From Alteromonadaceae bacterium (GTDB lineage Bacteria > Pseudomonadota > Gammaproteobacteria > Pseudomonadales > Oleiphilaceae): a stretch of 64,000 nucleotides of DNA. The stretch spans positions 3,904-67,903 of the forward strand of contig JABXHG010000115.1 of the NCBI GenBank assembly GCA_013393545.1. Reading direction: 5' to 3'. The notes under the pieces were generated by a model. The model searched no databases, had not been told where the DNA came from, and saw only the letters and a program-made list of their open reading frames with translations. Position numbers and translations under genes: made by a program. Positions 30,768 through 43,355 of the stretch are shown here, in pieces. Position 1 is the stretch's first letter. Each line of letters starts with the position of its first letter.

Positions 30768-31418
30768 ATGATTCGACGTTTCACTGCCGTGTTCGCCTGG
30801 ATGCTGGTAATGCTGTCCCCGCTGGCCGTTGCTGAAGAAAATGAGGCATCCAGAGCTTCCGCCGGCCAGCTGGCCGAACTGCTCCGGGATTACCAGAGCT
30901 ACCAGGCCGATTTCATCCAGATTGTGGTGGATGACAGCGGCCGCCAGGTTCAGGAAACCCGTGGCCAACTGAAAGCCAGCCGCCCCGGCCGTTTCTACTG
31001 GGAAACCGGCGCACCGCTAAAACAATTTATCGTCAGCGATGGCGACAAAGTGGAGGTCTACGACCCGGACCTGGAGCAGGTTACTGTTCACCAGCTGGAC
31101 GACCAGGTGCAAAACACTCCGGCGCTGTTGCTGAGTGGTGAAGTGGATAACCTGCATGAAACCTACGAGGTTTATCAGCGTGGTATCGGCAACCAGGTGC
31201 GGGAGTTCCGTCTGGTTCCCCGTTCACAGGACTCTCTGTTTACCTCGCTGCGCCTGAGCTTCGCCGACGGCGTTCTGCAGGAAATGCGCATGGAAGACTC
31301 CCTCGGCCAACTGAGCATCCTCAGCTTCGAAAACATTACCCTGAACGAAAGCATCGACGACAAAGTGTTCCGGCTCGATTACCCGGAGGGCGTCGACGTT
31401 ATCCGGGACGCGCCCTGA
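30768..31418 (+). CDS. lolA: Outer-membrane lipoprotein carrier protein LolA
   Basis: A 216-aa periplasmic chaperone that carries lipoproteins from LolCDE to LolB. The signal peptide (1 to about 21, ending in LAVA) precedes the mature LolA fold: [31 protein letters not shown] and the Asp/Gln-rich strands are typical. A good RBS (AGGAG) lies upstream. The stop overlaps the rarA ATG by one base. Confidence 0.93.
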   Translation: MIRRFTAVFAWMLVMLSPLAVAEENEASRASAGQLAELLRDYQSYQADFIQIVVDDSGRQVQETRGQLKASRPGRFYWETGAPLKQFIVSDGDKVEVYDPDLEQVTVHQLDDQVQNTPALLLSGEVDNLHETYEVYQRGIGNQVREFRLVPRSQDSLFTSLRLSFADGVLQEMRMEDSLGQLSILSFENITLNESIDDKVFRLDYPEGVDVIRDAP

Positions 31419-32755
31419 TGCAGGACAGCCTGTTCGCTCCGGACACCGGATTCCAGCCGCTGGCCGCTCGCATGCGCCCCACCAGCCTTGATGATTACGT
31501 TGGCCAGACGCACCTGGTGGGCCCCGGCAAACCCCTGCGCAAAGCGGTAGAGCAGGGCCAGTTGCACTCGATGATTCTCTGGGGGCCGCCAGGCGTGGGC
31601 AAAACCACCTTTGCCCGGCTGCTGGCCAATGTCGGTAACCTTTCCTACGAAACCCTCTCGGCCGTACTCAGCGGCGTCAAGGACATCCGCGAGGTAGTCG
31701 AACGGGCGCGTAATCGCAAGCAGTCCCAAGGCCAGGACACCCTGTTGTTCGTGGATGAAGTGCATCGTTTCAACAAAAGCCAGCAAGATGCTTTCCTGCC
31801 GCATATCGAAGACGGCACCTTCATCTTTGTCGGCGCCACTACTGAGAACCCCTCGTTTGAGTTAAACAGTGCGCTGCTGTCCCGCACCCGGGTGTATGTG
31901 CTGAAAAATCTGGAGCGTGACGATATTCTTCAGTTGCTGGCGCGGGCGCTGGATGATGAAAACGGCTTTGCCGGCAACCTGGCCGTGGCGCCGGAGGTGC
32001 GTGAGACCATTGCCGAAGCTTCCGCGGGCGACGCCCGTCGTGCGCTCAACATCCTCGAAATCTCCGCCGACCTCGCCGAGCCGGACGAACAGGGTCTGAA
32101 CCGGGTCACCGCCCACACCCTTGAGCAGGTGCTGCAAACCAGTTTGCGCCGCTTCGACAAGGGCGGCGACGTGTTTTACGACCAGATATCCGCCCTGCAC
32201 AAATCCGTGCGCGGCTCCAGCGCCGACGGCTCACTCTATTGGCTGTGCCGGATGCTCGATGGCGGCTGCGATCCGCTTTACATCGCACGCCGGCTGGTAC
32301 GCATCGCCAGCGAAGACATCGGCAACGCCGACCCCCGAGCTTTGCAAATCACCATGCAAGCCTGGGACGCCCAGGAGCGCCTAGGCTCCCCGGAAGGCGA
32401 ACTGGCTCTGGCACAAGCTGTGACTTACATCGCCCTGGCACCGAAAAGCAACGCGGTTTACAAAGCCTTTAACCAGACCATGGCCGACGTCCGCCAGGAC
32501 CCGGACTACGAAGTCCCGGTACATCTGCGCAACGCCCCCACCAAACTGCTGAAAAGCCTTGGCCACGGCGACGAATACCGCTACGCCCACGACGAGCCGG
32601 ACGCCTACGCCGCCGGCGAATGCTACCTACCAGAAGCCATTCACCAGCGCCGCTATTACCAGCCGGTGAAACGGGGGCTGGAAATCAAACTGGCGGAGAA
32701 GCGAGAGCGTTTGGAAGCGATGGATGCTAAAAGTGCCAGACGGCGGTACTCCTAA
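31418..32755 (+). CDS. rarA: Replication-associated recombination protein RarA (MgsA)
   Basis: A 445-aa clamp-loader-like AAA+ ATPase acting at stalled forks. Walker [10 protein letters not shown] (56-64, Lys62), Walker [17 protein letters not shown], sensor [12 protein letters not shown] and the C-terminal tetramerisation part ([18 protein letters not shown]) are all seen. It ends 4 bases before the palindrome at 32760. Confidence 0.95.
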   Translation: MQDSLFAPDTGFQPLAARMRPTSLDDYVGQTHLVGPGKPLRKAVEQGQLHSMILWGPPGVGKTTFARLLANVGNLSYETLSAVLSGVKDIREVVERARNRKQSQGQDTLLFVDEVHRFNKSQQDAFLPHIEDGTFIFVGATTENPSFELNSALLSRTRVYVLKNLERDDILQLLARALDDENGFAGNLAVAPEVRETIAEASAGDARRALNILEISADLAEPDEQGLNRVTAHTLEQVLQTSLRRFDKGGDVFYDQISALHKSVRGSSADGSLYWLCRMLDGGCDPLYIARRLVRIASEDIGNADPRALQITMQAWDAQERLGSPEGELALAQAVTYIALAPKSNAVYKAFNQTMADVRQDPDYEVPVHLRNAPTKLLKSLGHGDEYRYAHDEPDAYAAGECYLPEAIHQRRYYQPVKRGLEIKLAEKRERLEAMDAKSARRRYS

Positions 32756-32759
32756 GTCA

Positions 32760-32870
32760 GGAGGCGGTGGGTAGCGCTTTCCAAAACCGTGCGTAGCCAT
32801 GGATGGCGGAGCTCGAGCGCTACAGGGATGTATTCACAGCGTGTTTTGGAAAGCGCTACCCACCGCCTCC
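32760..32870 (+). repeat. Palindromic element, core family 1, copy 3
   Basis: Perfect 28-bp arms (32760-32787 and 32843-32870) enclose a 55-base core with GCCATGGATGGC and a TACAGGGATGTA hairpin, then AGCGT. The arm sequence is specific to this copy except for CTTTCCAAAA near the core. It lies between rarA and the serS promoter, starting 4 bases past the rarA stop. The AT-rich bases are at the loop end of the arms, not outside, so it does not look like a standard terminator. Confidence 0.93.
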
Positions 32871-32940
32871 GTGCGGGCAACTCCAGTGGTGAATTCAGAC
32901 TCCCGATCCCACAGGTGGTGTTCAGGCCGTTCCGTGCAGG

Positions 32941-35113
<2,173 letters not shown>

Positions 35114-35133
35114 TGGCTGTGACGCCGGGATAG

Positions 35134-35167
35134 AAGCCCGAACCGGCGCGGAGGCCGGCCCGGGTTT
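35134..35167. terminator. Hairpin between cobA and the DAHP synthase gene
   Basis: AAGCCCG-A-ACCGGC pairs imperfectly with GCCGGCC-CGGGTTT around a GCGGAG loop in the gap between convergent genes. It could stop transcription from either side; on the minus strand it is followed by CTATCC rather than a T-run, so it is not a canonical terminator. Confidence 0.45.
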
Positions 35168-35175
35168 ATAGCGCT

Positions 35176-36249
35176 TTACTGATCGCGCTTGGGCAGCACG
35201 TCTTTCAGTTTTGCGCGCATGTCGCGAATGGCTTTTTCGGTGGTTTCCCAGTTAATGCAGGCGTCGGTGATGGATACACCGTATTGCAGATCTTCCAGGT
35301 TCTCCGGAATCTTCTGGTTGCCTTCATTGATGTGGCTTTCCACCATCAGGCTCTGGATGGACGTGTTGCCTTCCAGAATCTGGTGAGTGACATCCTGCAT
35401 GACCAGCGGCTGAATGGCCGGGTCCTTGTTGGAGTTGGCGTGGCTGCAGTCCACCATGATGGAGTTGCGCAGGCCGGCTTTCTCCAGTGCCTGCTCACAC
35501 AGCGCCACACTCACGGAATCATAGTTGGGTTTGCCGCCACCGCCACGCAGCACCGCGTGACCATACTGGTTACCCCTGGTGCGGATAATGGCGCCTTTGC
35601 CCTGCTGGTCAATACCCAGGAAGCTGTGCGGGTGGGAAGCGGATTTCATCGCGTTGATGGTCACGTCCAGGCTGCCGTCGGTGCCGTTCTTGAAGCCGAT
35701 GGCCATGGACAGACCGCTGCTCATTTCCCGGTGAGTCTGGGATTCCGTGGTACGGGCGCCAATGGCCGACCATGAAATCGTGTCCTGCAGGTACTGCGGA
35801 GAGATCGGGTCCAGCGCCTCGGTGGCGGCCGGCAGGCCCAGCTCGTTGATGTCCAGCAGCAGACGACGGCCAATGTGCAGGCCTTCTTCGATATCGAAGG
35901 TGTCGTTCAGGTGTGGGTCGTTGATCAAACCTTTCCAGCCGACGGTGGTGCGGGGCTTCTCAAAGTAAACGCGCATGACCAGCAGAAGGGTATCGCTTAC
36001 TTCATCCGCCAGTTTTTTCAGGCGCTGGGCGTAGTCCCGCGCGGCTTCCACATCGTGGATAGAGCAAGGGCCAACCACAACAAACAGACGATGGTCCTTG
36101 CGATCCAGAATGTCATAAATGGCCTGGCGACCATTGGCGACGGTTTCGGCGGCCTTGTCTGACAACGGCATCTGCTCTTTCAGAGCTTCTGGCGTAATCA
36201 GTGATTCCTGACTGGCCACATTCAGGTTTTCCAGTTTCTTCCCGGACAT
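35176..36249 (-). CDS. 3-deoxy-7-phosphoheptulonate (DAHP) synthase, class I
   Basis: First step of the shikimate pathway, PEP plus erythrose 4-phosphate. 357 aa. FVVVGPCSIHD, FEKPRTTVGWKGLINDP, GARTTESQTHREM, the metal-binding VDCSHANSNKDP and GVSITDACINWE define an AroF/AroG/AroH-type enzyme; I cannot tell which amino acid inhibits it. The SGLSMAIGFKNGTDG loop has Ala where E. coli AroG has Pro150, but Pseudomonas relatives share Ala as I recall. It is transcribed divergently from the DUF1631 gene. Confidence 0.95.
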   Translation of the reverse strand: MSGKKLENLNVASQESLITPEALKEQMPLSDKAAETVANGRQAIYDILDRKDHRLFVVVGPCSIHDVEAARDYAQRLKKLADEVSDTLLLVMRVYFEKPRTTVGWKGLINDPHLNDTFDIEEGLHIGRRLLLDINELGLPAATEALDPISPQYLQDTISWSAIGARTTESQTHREMSSGLSMAIGFKNGTDGSLDVTINAMKSASHPHSFLGIDQQGKGAIIRTRGNQYGHAVLRGGGGKPNYDSVSVALCEQALEKAGLRNSIMVDCSHANSNKDPAIQPLVMQDVTHQILEGNTSIQSLMVESHINEGNQKIPENLEDLQYGVSITDACINWETTEKAIRDMRAKLKDVLPKRDQ

Positions 36250-36381
36250 CTAAACTCACCCGATGGATATTTGAAGACTTTTGTTGGTGGCGCCGGCGCG
36301 CAGTTGCGGCAGACCCCGGCGAGTTGGTTATACTGCGTTATTTACAGCGCCTTTTCAACGCTTCCACAGAACGGGACCCGG

Positions 36382-38205
36382 ATGTCATCAGCACAAACCA
36401 GACCGCCACAAAAACGGGCATCGCGGGCTCAGGTTTCCAAGTACATCAATCGGATACTGGCCGGCATCCGGGTACCGGATTTGCCCTACCCGGCGGGCAG
36501 GGTTGCCGCCGATGCGGAACCGGAATGGCACTCGCTGCTGCTGTCCTGCTGGACCGAACAACGGGATGAGCGGGTAACGGAGGTTCTGGGTTCGGTGGAT
36601 GTGATCTGGACCACCCGACAGGTCAACGCCGCCTATCTCTCGGATCGGATCATGGATCTGTTCCTGAAAACCAGCGGCCTGCATGCCACCCTGGTGGGCC
36701 GGATTGCCCGCCTGCGATTCTGGCTCGCCTGGCAACTGGATGTGGCGGAATCCGCCGCCTTCAGTGGAACCCTTTTGGATTGGCTGGACCACCTGCAGGA
36801 ATGGCGCGGCTGGAGTGATACCGGCGGGCGCTCAGCCCGGGCGCTGCTGGACCAGCTCGATGCACTGAAACACGCAGTGGCGGAAAGTTTTTTGCAGCAG
36901 ACGGCGGTGCCGGTGGAAGCGTTTTGCCAGCAGTGGCTGGCTGATTCCCGAAAACGCATGAGCCAGGCCAGCCGGCTGCGGGAACGTTTGCTGGAAACCG
37001 AAACCGGCGCGGCCCGCCAGCGCCTGGCGGACCAGGTGGCGCGAGCACTGATTGGCCGGGCGCTGACAGGCCGGCAACTGCCGGAGGCCATCAGCCGTTT
37101 TATTCTCCAGCACTGGTATCCGGTGCTGAAACAAACCGTGTGGCTGGAGGGCACAAAAGGCGATTTGCACCGCCACGCCAACAAGTTGCTGGAATGGCTG
37201 GTGTGGGCCGGCGACCCGCAACTGTCCAGAAACGACCGCAGCCGGCTTTACCATGTAGGCGAACAAATCGAAGAACGGGTACGTGATGTATGGCGCCGGG
37301 CAATGGATACCGAGCCGCCTTCGGGCGTGATGGACCCTGTTCAGGCCGAGATTGTGGCCAGGGTGCGGGGCGACGAACCGGTTCTGCAGCCGGCCTTGTC
37401 GGATTCCACTGCTTTTACCTGGGATATCAGTTGGCTGTCCATGGAGCCGGCGGACCCGGAACTGGTTAAACGGTTCAGTCAGCACTGGTATGTGGAAGGC
37501 GAGGGCGCCGGGGAGCAACGTCGGTTCTTCTTCGCCTTGCTCGAGCCGACCAATGAAATACTGTGGACCAACGGCGTGGGCGCCAGGCTCGGCCTGCAAT
37601 TCTGGCACAGTTTTGACCGTAGCCTGGCCGAGGGCACGCTCAAGGCATTACCGGAGCCCACACCTTTTGGTGAAGTGCTGGAGGAAACGGTGCTGGTGCT
37701 GGCCCGGGTGTGCAACAGGCAACAAAAACAACGGGAAGCCGCCGCTGCACAGGCACGAGAAAGGGCCGAGGCCCTGCGACGGCAAAAGCAGGAAGCCGAA
37801 GAACAGCGCCGGCAGGCGGAAGCCAGGCGCCAGGCCGAACAAGCCGAGCAGCAGGCCAGAGCTGAACAACAACGCCTGGAGGATGAACAGGCCAGAGAAG
37901 CAGAACAGCGGCGCCAGCAGGAACAGGAAGTGGGCGAGTTGGTGGATGGTCTGGGCCTGGGTGGCTGGATTGCAGTTGCCCGCGAAAGTGGCGCGGAACC
38001 GGTTCGCCTGAAACTGGCGGTGAAAATCGCTGCCTCCAATAAATTTGTGTTTGTCGACAGGCTGGGGCTTAACCGCACCGAATATCGGTTTGACGAGCTG
38101 GTTGCGGGAATTATCGACGGTACCGTGCGCCTGCTTGGCAAAGCCGCAGAGTTTGACGACACCCTTAGTCGCGTTGTCGGCCGCATTCGTGTGGGCCGGA
38201 ACTGA
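36382..38205 (+). CDS. DUF1631 family protein
   Basis: A 607-aa soluble protein from ATG 36382 (GGGA upstream); the frame is open further 5' but that part looks non-coding. The helical body (about 1-460) is followed by a Glu/Gln/Arg/Ala-rich coiled coil (about 470-560). A conserved C-terminal domain ends LGGWIAVARESG...NKFVFVDRLGLNRTEY. It resembles the poorly characterised DUF1631 family. A PilZ-domain gene starts 19 bases after it, suggesting c-di-GMP-linked regulation. Function unknown. Confidence 0.75.
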   Translation: MSSAQTRPPQKRASRAQVSKYINRILAGIRVPDLPYPAGRVAADAEPEWHSLLLSCWTEQRDERVTEVLGSVDVIWTTRQVNAAYLSDRIMDLFLKTSGLHATLVGRIARLRFWLAWQLDVAESAAFSGTLLDWLDHLQEWRGWSDTGGRSARALLDQLDALKHAVAESFLQQTAVPVEAFCQQWLADSRKRMSQASRLRERLLETETGAARQRLADQVARALIGRALTGRQLPEAISRFILQHWYPVLKQTVWLEGTKGDLHRHANKLLEWLVWAGDPQLSRNDRSRLYHVGEQIEERVRDVWRRAMDTEPPSGVMDPVQAEIVARVRGDEPVLQPALSDSTAFTWDISWLSMEPADPELVKRFSQHWYVEGEGAGEQRRFFFALLEPTNEILWTNGVGARLGLQFWHSFDRSLAEGTLKALPEPTPFGEVLEETVLVLARVCNRQQKQREAAAAQARERAEALRRQKQEAEEQRRQAEARRQAEQAEQQARAEQQRLEDEQAREAEQRRQQEQEVGELVDGLGLGGWIAVARESGAEPVRLKLAVKIAASNKFVFVDRLGLNRTEYRFDELVAGIIDGTVRLLGKAAEFDDTLSRVVGRIRVGRN

Positions 38206-38224
38206 ACGTTTAATGGAAACCATC

Positions 38225-38635
38225 ATGACCGATCAGAATTACACTTTCGGAACCGGGCCGGAGTTGCCCAGAGGGCACGATGACCGCGCGGCTTACCGGC
38301 TGACGGCCCGGGCCATTGCCGGCATTCAGGTAGAGGCGCGAGACCCATCTGGTGAGCCCGGGCAAGATGAGACGCGGGTTGTGGAGTGCCGGATCAGGGA
38401 CATCTCCACCGATGGTTTCAGCTTGCTGGCCCGTGAAGCGTTCACCGAAGGTTCATTGCTTGGCGGCAGTATCGATCTGGGCAATGGTCAGACCCCTTAC
38501 CGGCTGATGATTGAAGTGATCTGGTGCCGGCCGGTGGCTGAAGGCTACCTGGCGGGTATTCGTGTGCTGGAATCGGATGAAACCGACTATCTGGAATGGA
38601 TGGAGGCGGTGGCCGACGCGTTGTCGGAGAGCTGA
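38225..38635 (+). CDS. PilZ domain-containing protein
   Basis: A 136-aa single PilZ domain. It has an RxxxR-like stretch (RAAYRLTAR) and the second c-di-GMP motif region RDISTDGFSL. Unlike the pilus protein PilZ at 2.1 kb it therefore probably binds c-di-GMP. Start ATG 38225 is chosen for the GGAAACC just upstream; ATG 38213 would add four residues. It follows the DUF1631 gene in the same direction. Confidence 0.85.
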   Translation: MTDQNYTFGTGPELPRGHDDRAAYRLTARAIAGIQVEARDPSGEPGQDETRVVECRIRDISTDGFSLLAREAFTEGSLLGGSIDLGNGQTPYRLMIEVIWCRPVAEGYLAGIRVLESDETDYLEWMEAVADALSES

Positions 38636-38661
38636 ATTCGTTACCTTGTTTGAGCGTCCAT

Positions 38662-38695
38662 AAAAAAGGGCCGGCAAAAATGCTGGCCCTTTTTC
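38662..38695. terminator. Bidirectional terminator between PilZ gene and fabI
   Basis: AAAAGGGCCGGC pairs with GCTGGCCCTTTT (one G-T pair) around AAAAAT, with A-tract before and T-tract after. It serves convergent genes on both strands. Confidence 0.85.
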
Positions 38696-38744
38696 GTGCT
38701 GGTTTGTACTGGTCAAATGTGGCCAGATCAGCGCAAACCGCTGA

Positions 38745-39530
38745 TCAGTCTTCCAGCTCGCCCATGCCGGTGATGTTGAAACCACCATCCACGTACATGA
38801 TCTCGCCGGTGATGCCAGAAGCCAGGTCAGACCCCAGGAAGGCAGCCGCGTTGCCCACTTCCTCGGTGGTCACGTTGCGACGCAGCGGCGCACGGCGGGC
38901 ATTCTCAGCCAGCATGCGACGGAAGCTGGCAATGCCGGAGGCTGCGAGGGTCTTGATCGGGCCGGCAGAGATGCCGTTCACGCGGATACCGTCTTTGCCC
39001 AGGCTGGCCGCCATGTAGCGCACGTTGGCTTCCAGTGAAGCCTTGGCAAGGCCCATTACATTGTAGTTCTGCAGTACTTTTTCAGCGCCCAGGTAGCTCA
39101 GGGTGACCAGGCTGCTGCCTTCGTGCATCATCTCGCGGGCACCCTTGGCCAGCGCCACGAAGCTGTAGGAGCTGATGTCGTGGGCGATCTTGAAGCCTTC
39201 GCGGGTGGTGACGTCCACGTAGTTGCCGTTAAGCTCGTTAGCCGGGGCATAGCCCACCGCGTGGATGATGATGTCAATGTTGTCCCAGTGCTTCTTCAAC
39301 TCGGTGAAAACGTTGTCGATTTCTTCGTCACTGGCCACGTCGCACGGGAAGGTCAGCTGGCTGCCCCACTGGTTCGCGAACTTTTCAACGCGGGACTGTA
39401 GTTTTTCATTCTGATAAGTGAAGGCCAACTCGGCGCCTTCACGGGCAAACGCCTCGGCAATGCCGTAGGCAATGGAGTGTTTACTGGCAACGCCAACAAT
39501 CAGTGCTTTCTTGCCACTGAGCATACCCAT
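38745..39530 (-). CDS. fabI: Enoyl-[acyl-carrier-protein] reductase (NADH)
   Basis: A 261-aa short-chain dehydrogenase fold enzyme, the last reduction of fatty-acid elongation. It has the N-terminal [16 protein letters not shown] nucleotide site. The catalytic Tyr/Lys pair lies in [28 protein letters not shown], and [14 protein letters not shown] is present. GGGAG lies 9 bases upstream of the first ATG. It follows yejF on the same strand, as in the P. aeruginosa PA1806-PA1811 region. Confidence 0.97.
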   Translation of the reverse strand: MGMLSGKKALIVGVASKHSIAYGIAEAFAREGAELAFTYQNEKLQSRVEKFANQWGSQLTFPCDVASDEEIDNVFTELKKHWDNIDIIIHAVGYAPANELNGNYVDVTTREGFKIAHDISSYSFVALAKGAREMMHEGSSLVTLSYLGAEKVLQNYNVMGLAKASLEANVRYMAASLGKDGIRVNGISAGPIKTLAASGIASFRRMLAENARRAPLRRNVTTEEVGNAAAFLGSDLASGITGEIMYVDGGFNITGMGELED

Positions 39531-39597
39531 GGGTTCGAACTCCCTATGTTCTTTGGTTTCAATAAATTATCCCGAACCACCAGGGCCCGGGTAACGA

Positions 39598-41196
39598 TCA
39601 ATTGGTCGTAGACTGGTGGAACAACGCCGCACTGAGCAGATCCCGCGTGTAGGGCTGTTCAGGGTTCCGGAAAATAGCCTCGGCGTTGCCGTACTCGACA
39701 ATCCGCCCCTGCTTCAATACCAGCAGTTTGTGACTGAGGGCCCGGACCACAGCCAGATCATGACTGATAAAGATATAGGATAACCCATATCGGGCCTGAA
39801 TATCGCGTAACAGTTCAATGACCTGCTTCTGAACCGTGCGGTCCAGCGCCGAGGTGGGCTCATCCAGCACGATGATGTCCGGTTGCAGAACCAGCGCCCG
39901 GGCAATGGCGATGCGCTGGCGCTGGCCGCCGGAAAACTCGTGGGGGTAGCGATGCCGGGCCTCCGGGTCCAGGCCGACATCCGTGAGCGCCTGAATGACC
40001 AGGGCTTCGTGTTCCCGGTTTTTATCCGGTTCGTGAATCTCCAGCCCCTCGCGGATAATCTCGGCCACCGACATGCGCGGGCTCAGGCTGCCAAACGGGT
40101 CCTGGAACACAATCTGGATGCGCCGCCGCCAGGGGCGGAACTGTTTCTGGCTCATGCTGCCCAGGTCGGTGCCGTCCAGGCTAATATTGCCGGTGGCGCC
40201 GGTCAGTTTCAGCAGGGCATGGCCGATGGTGGTCTTGCCGCTGCCGCTTTCACCGACAATGCCCAGGGTTTCACCCTTGCGAACCGAGAAACTCACCTCC
40301 TGAACGGCGTGGAAGGCTTCCTTGACCCGCCCGAGCAGGTTTTTGCGGATCGGGAAGCGCACGTTCAGGGCATCGACGGTCAGCAGTTCTGAGTGGCTGC
40401 CGGCAATGGTCTCCGGGCTTTGCGGCGGTTCGGCGTCGATCAGTTTGCGGGTGTAGGGGTGTTCCGGGTTGCGGAACAGCGCTTCGCAGTCACCGGCCTC
40501 CACGGCTTTGCCTTTTTCCATCACCACCACCTGGTCGGCGTAGCGACGCACCAGCGTGAGATCATGGGTGATCAGCAGCAAGGCCATGCCCAGTTTCTCC
40601 TGCAACGATTCCAGCAACTCCAGCACCTGCTTTTGTACCGTTACATCCAGCGCGGTGGTGGGTTCGTCGGCAATCAGCAGTTCCGGCTCATTGGCCAGCG
40701 CCATGGCGATCATCACTCGCTGTTTCTGCCCGCCGGAAAGCTGGTGCGGGTAGCTTTTCAGCCGCCGTTCGGGCTCTGGAATACCCACCAGATCCAGCAA
40801 TTCCAGGCAACGTTTGCGTGCCCGGGGGCCGCGCAGTCCCTTGTGCAGTTCCAGGGTCTCGGTGATTTGTTTTTCCACGGTGTGCAGTGGGTTCAGTGAG
40901 GTCATCGGTTCCTGGAAAATCATGCTGATTTTCCAGCCCCGGATCTGGCGCAGGCGTTTTTCAGATGCTTTGAGCAAATCCTCGCCGTGGTACTCGATTT
41001 GACCGGACGGATACCCGGCGTGGCGTTCATCCAGTAACCGCAGCACCGACAGCGCCGAAATGGATTTGCCGGAGCCGCTTTCGCCCACCAGGGCCAGGGT
41101 CTGGCCAGCCTGCACGCTAAACGACAGGCCATCGACCACCCGTGGGCCATTATCAAATTGTATCGACAGGTCCGAGACGTTCAGCAGGTCAGTCAT
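39598..41196 (-). CDS. yejF: Peptide ABC transporter ATP-binding protein YejF
   Basis: A 532-aa fused double ATPase energising the YejABEF importer. First half: Walker A LVGESGSGKS, signature LSGGQKQRV, Walker B LLIADEPTTALD. Second half: IVGESGSGKTT, FSGGQRQRI, IIVLDEPTSALD. I start at 41196 because GAAAGAG sits upstream and the product begins MTDLLNVSDLSIQF like relatives; the longer frame adds nine residues out of the yejE end. One base separates it from yejE. Confidence 0.94.
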   Translation of the reverse strand: MTDLLNVSDLSIQFDNGPRVVDGLSFSVQAGQTLALVGESGSGKSISALSVLRLLDERHAGYPSGQIEYHGEDLLKASEKRLRQIRGWKISMIFQEPMTSLNPLHTVEKQITETLELHKGLRGPRARKRCLELLDLVGIPEPERRLKSYPHQLSGGQKQRVMIAMALANEPELLIADEPTTALDVTVQKQVLELLESLQEKLGMALLLITHDLTLVRRYADQVVVMEKGKAVEAGDCEALFRNPEHPYTRKLIDAEPPQSPETIAGSHSELLTVDALNVRFPIRKNLLGRVKEAFHAVQEVSFSVRKGETLGIVGESGSGKTTIGHALLKLTGATGNISLDGTDLGSMSQKQFRPWRRRIQIVFQDPFGSLSPRMSVAEIIREGLEIHEPDKNREHEALVIQALTDVGLDPEARHRYPHEFSGGQRQRIAIARALVLQPDIIVLDEPTSALDRTVQKQVIELLRDIQARYGLSYIFISHDLAVVRALSHKLLVLKQGRIVEYGNAEAIFRNPEQPYTRDLLSAALFHQSTTN

Positions 41197-41197
41197 A

Positions 41198-42226
41198 TCA
41201 ACTCTTTCTCGGGTCGAAGGCATCGCGAACCGCTTCGCCCACGAACACCAGCAGGGTCAGCATGATCGACAGGGACACAAACGCGGAAATTCCCAGCCAG
41301 GGCGCGTGCAGGTTGGCCTTGCCCTGGGCGATCAGCTCACCCAGCGAGGGCGAGCCGGAGGGCAGGCCAAAGCCCAGGAAATCCAGCGAGGTCAGGCCGG
41401 TAATGGCGCCGGTGAGGATAAACGGCAAAAAGGTGAGGGTGGCGACCATGGCGTTGGGCAGAATGTGCCGGAACATGATCCGCCGGTTATCCAGCCCCAG
41501 GGCCCGGGCCGCTTTCACGTATTCAAAGTTGCGGGCGCGCAAAAACTCGGCCCGTACCACGTCCACCAGCCCCATCCAGCTGAACAGCAGCATGATGCCC
41601 AGCAGCCACCAGAAGTTGGGCTGGACAATGGCGGAGAGGATGATCAGCAGGTACAGCATGGGCAGCCCGGACCAGACTTCGATAAAGCGCTGGCCAAACA
41701 GATCTACCTTACCCCCGTAATAACCCTGTATGGCGCCCACGGCCACGCCCACCACGCAACTGGCCAGGGTCAGCGTCAGGCCGAAGAGCACCGAAATCCG
41801 GAAACCGTAGATGACCCGCGCGGCCACGTCTCGGCCCTGGTCATCGGTGCCAATCCAGTTCTCGGCACTGGGCGGGGCGGGAGAGGGCACGTCCAGGTCG
41901 TAGTTGATGGTGTCGTAACTGAAACGGATGGGCGGCCATAGCATCCAGCCGTTGGCCTGGATTTCTTCCGCGATGAACGGATCGCGGTAGTCTGCCTCGG
42001 TTGGCAGGAACCCGCCAAAGGTTTCTTCCGGGATGGACTGGACAACGGGAAAATACAGCTCGCCCTGATAGGACACCACCAACGGCCGATCATTGGCGAT
42101 CAACTCGGCCCCCAGCGACAGTCCGAACAAAACCAGAAACAGCCACAGGCTCCAGAACCCCCGGCGATTATTACGGAAGTTGCGCAGGCGTCGTTGCTGG
42201 ATGGGCGAGAGGTTAAGCAGTCTCAT
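41198..42226 (-). CDS. yejE: Peptide ABC transporter permease YejE
   Basis: A 342-aa inner-membrane permease. One N-terminal helix ([19 protein letters not shown]) and a periplasmic segment precede about five helices. The ATPase-contacting EAA loop includes [21 protein letters not shown] (read in two pieces). [18 protein letters not shown] is typical of the OppC/DppC/YejE branch. The start overlaps yejB by 4 bases. Confidence 0.93.
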   Translation of the reverse strand: MRLLNLSPIQQRRLRNFRNNRRGFWSLWLFLVLFGLSLGAELIANDRPLVVSYQGELYFPVVQSIPEETFGGFLPTEADYRDPFIAEEIQANGWMLWPPIRFSYDTINYDLDVPSPAPPSAENWIGTDDQGRDVAARVIYGFRISVLFGLTLTLASCVVGVAVGAIQGYYGGKVDLFGQRFIEVWSGLPMLYLLIILSAIVQPNFWWLLGIMLLFSWMGLVDVVRAEFLRARNFEYVKAARALGLDNRRIMFRHILPNAMVATLTFLPFILTGAITGLTSLDFLGFGLPSGSPSLGELIAQGKANLHAPWLGISAFVSLSIMLTLLVFVGEAVRDAFDPRKS

Positions 42227-43308
42227 GCGCCCTCCCGGCTTTCAAAATCAATGCGCGGGTCCACAAGTACGTAGGTGATGTCGCTGATCAGCTTCAGTAC
42301 CAGCCCCATCAGGGTGAAGATGAACAGGGTGCCGAAAATCACCGGATAGTCGCGGTTCAGGGCCGCTTCAAAGCCGAGCAGCCCCAGGCCATCCAGTGAG
42401 AAGATTACCTCGATCAACAGCGAGCCGGTGAAGAACAGGGAAACCAGCACGCCCGGCAGGCTGGCGATGACAATCAGCATGGCGTTGCGGAACACATGAC
42501 CGTAGAGCACCTGCTTGTCTTCCAGGCCCTTGGCCCTGGCGGTCACCACATACTGCTTGCCGATTTCGTCCAGGAATGAGTTCTTGGTCAGCAGGGTGAG
42601 GGTGGCAAAGCCGCCAATCACGTTGGCGGTCACCGGCAGGGCCAGATGCCAGAAGTAATCGGCGATTTTCTGGTACCAGGTCATCTGTTCAAAATTGGCG
42701 GAGGTCAGCCCGCGCAGGGGGAACCAGTCGAAATAGCTTCCGCCGGCGAACAGGACAATCAGCAGGATGGCAAAGAGGAAGCCGGGAATGGCGTAGCCCA
42801 CCACAATGGCGGAGCTGGTCCAGACATCAAACCGGGAGCCGTCGTGCACCGCCTTGCGGATCCCCAGGGGTATGGAGATCAGATAGATGATCAGGGTGGA
42901 CCATAGCCCGAGAGAAATCGACACCGGCATCTTGTCGATGATCAGTTCTACCACGGAGCGGTCCCGGAAGAACGAATCGCCGAAATCAAAGGTGGCGTAG
43001 TCCTTAAGCATTTTCAGGAAGCGTTCATGGGCGGGTTTGTCGAACCCGTACATCTTTTCAATTTCGGCCAGCATTTCCGGCGGCAGGCCCCGGGAGCCCC
43101 GGCTGTCACCAGAGCTTGAAGCTACTTCACCGCCGGTATCACCACCACCGGCCCGGGCCAGGGCGCTGCCGCCATGGCCTTCCATCTCGGCGATTAGCTG
43201 CTCCACCGGCCCACCGGGCGCGGCCTGAACAATGATGAAGTTGAGCAGCATGATTCCCACCAGGGTGGGAATGATCAGTGCCAGGCGCCGTAGTATGTAG
43301 ATGCCCAT
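42223..43308 (-). CDS. yejB: Peptide ABC transporter permease YejB
   Basis: A 361-aa DppB-type permease beginning [20 protein letters not shown] large periplasmic insert (about 45-100, Gly/Ser-rich then [12 protein letters not shown]) is followed by five more helices and the EAA loop ([21 protein letters not shown], about 235-255). YejABEF imports oligopeptides, including microcin C in enterics. It follows yejA after 47 bases. Confidence 0.93.
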   Translation of the reverse strand: MGIYILRRLALIIPTLVGIMLLNFIIVQAAPGGPVEQLIAEMEGHGGSALARAGGGDTGGEVASSSGDSRGSRGLPPEMLAEIEKMYGFDKPAHERFLKMLKDYATFDFGDSFFRDRSVVELIIDKMPVSISLGLWSTLIIYLISIPLGIRKAVHDGSRFDVWTSSAIVVGYAIPGFLFAILLIVLFAGGSYFDWFPLRGLTSANFEQMTWYQKIADYFWHLALPVTANVIGGFATLTLLTKNSFLDEIGKQYVVTARAKGLEDKQVLYGHVFRNAMLIVIASLPGVLVSLFFTGSLLIEVIFSLDGLGLLGFEAALNRDYPVIFGTLFIFTLMGLVLKLISDITYVLVDPRIDFESREGA

Positions 43309-43355
43309 TCAGCGGAGGCGTCCTTGTGTTGCTGCCGGAAAGTCGTACTGGTGAA

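Noticed and set aside
35680..35760. Ala in the SGLSMAIGFKNG loop of DAHP synthase, at the site of a known feedback-resistance change (AroG Pro150)
   Set aside because: As I recall, Pseudomonas-type orthologues naturally have Ala at this position, so it is subfamily-typical rather than a mutation.
41060..41941. A 293-codon plus-strand frame opposite yejF/yejE
   Set aside because: It is the antisense shadow of two well-supported ABC transporter genes and has His/Gln-rich composition typical of such shadows.
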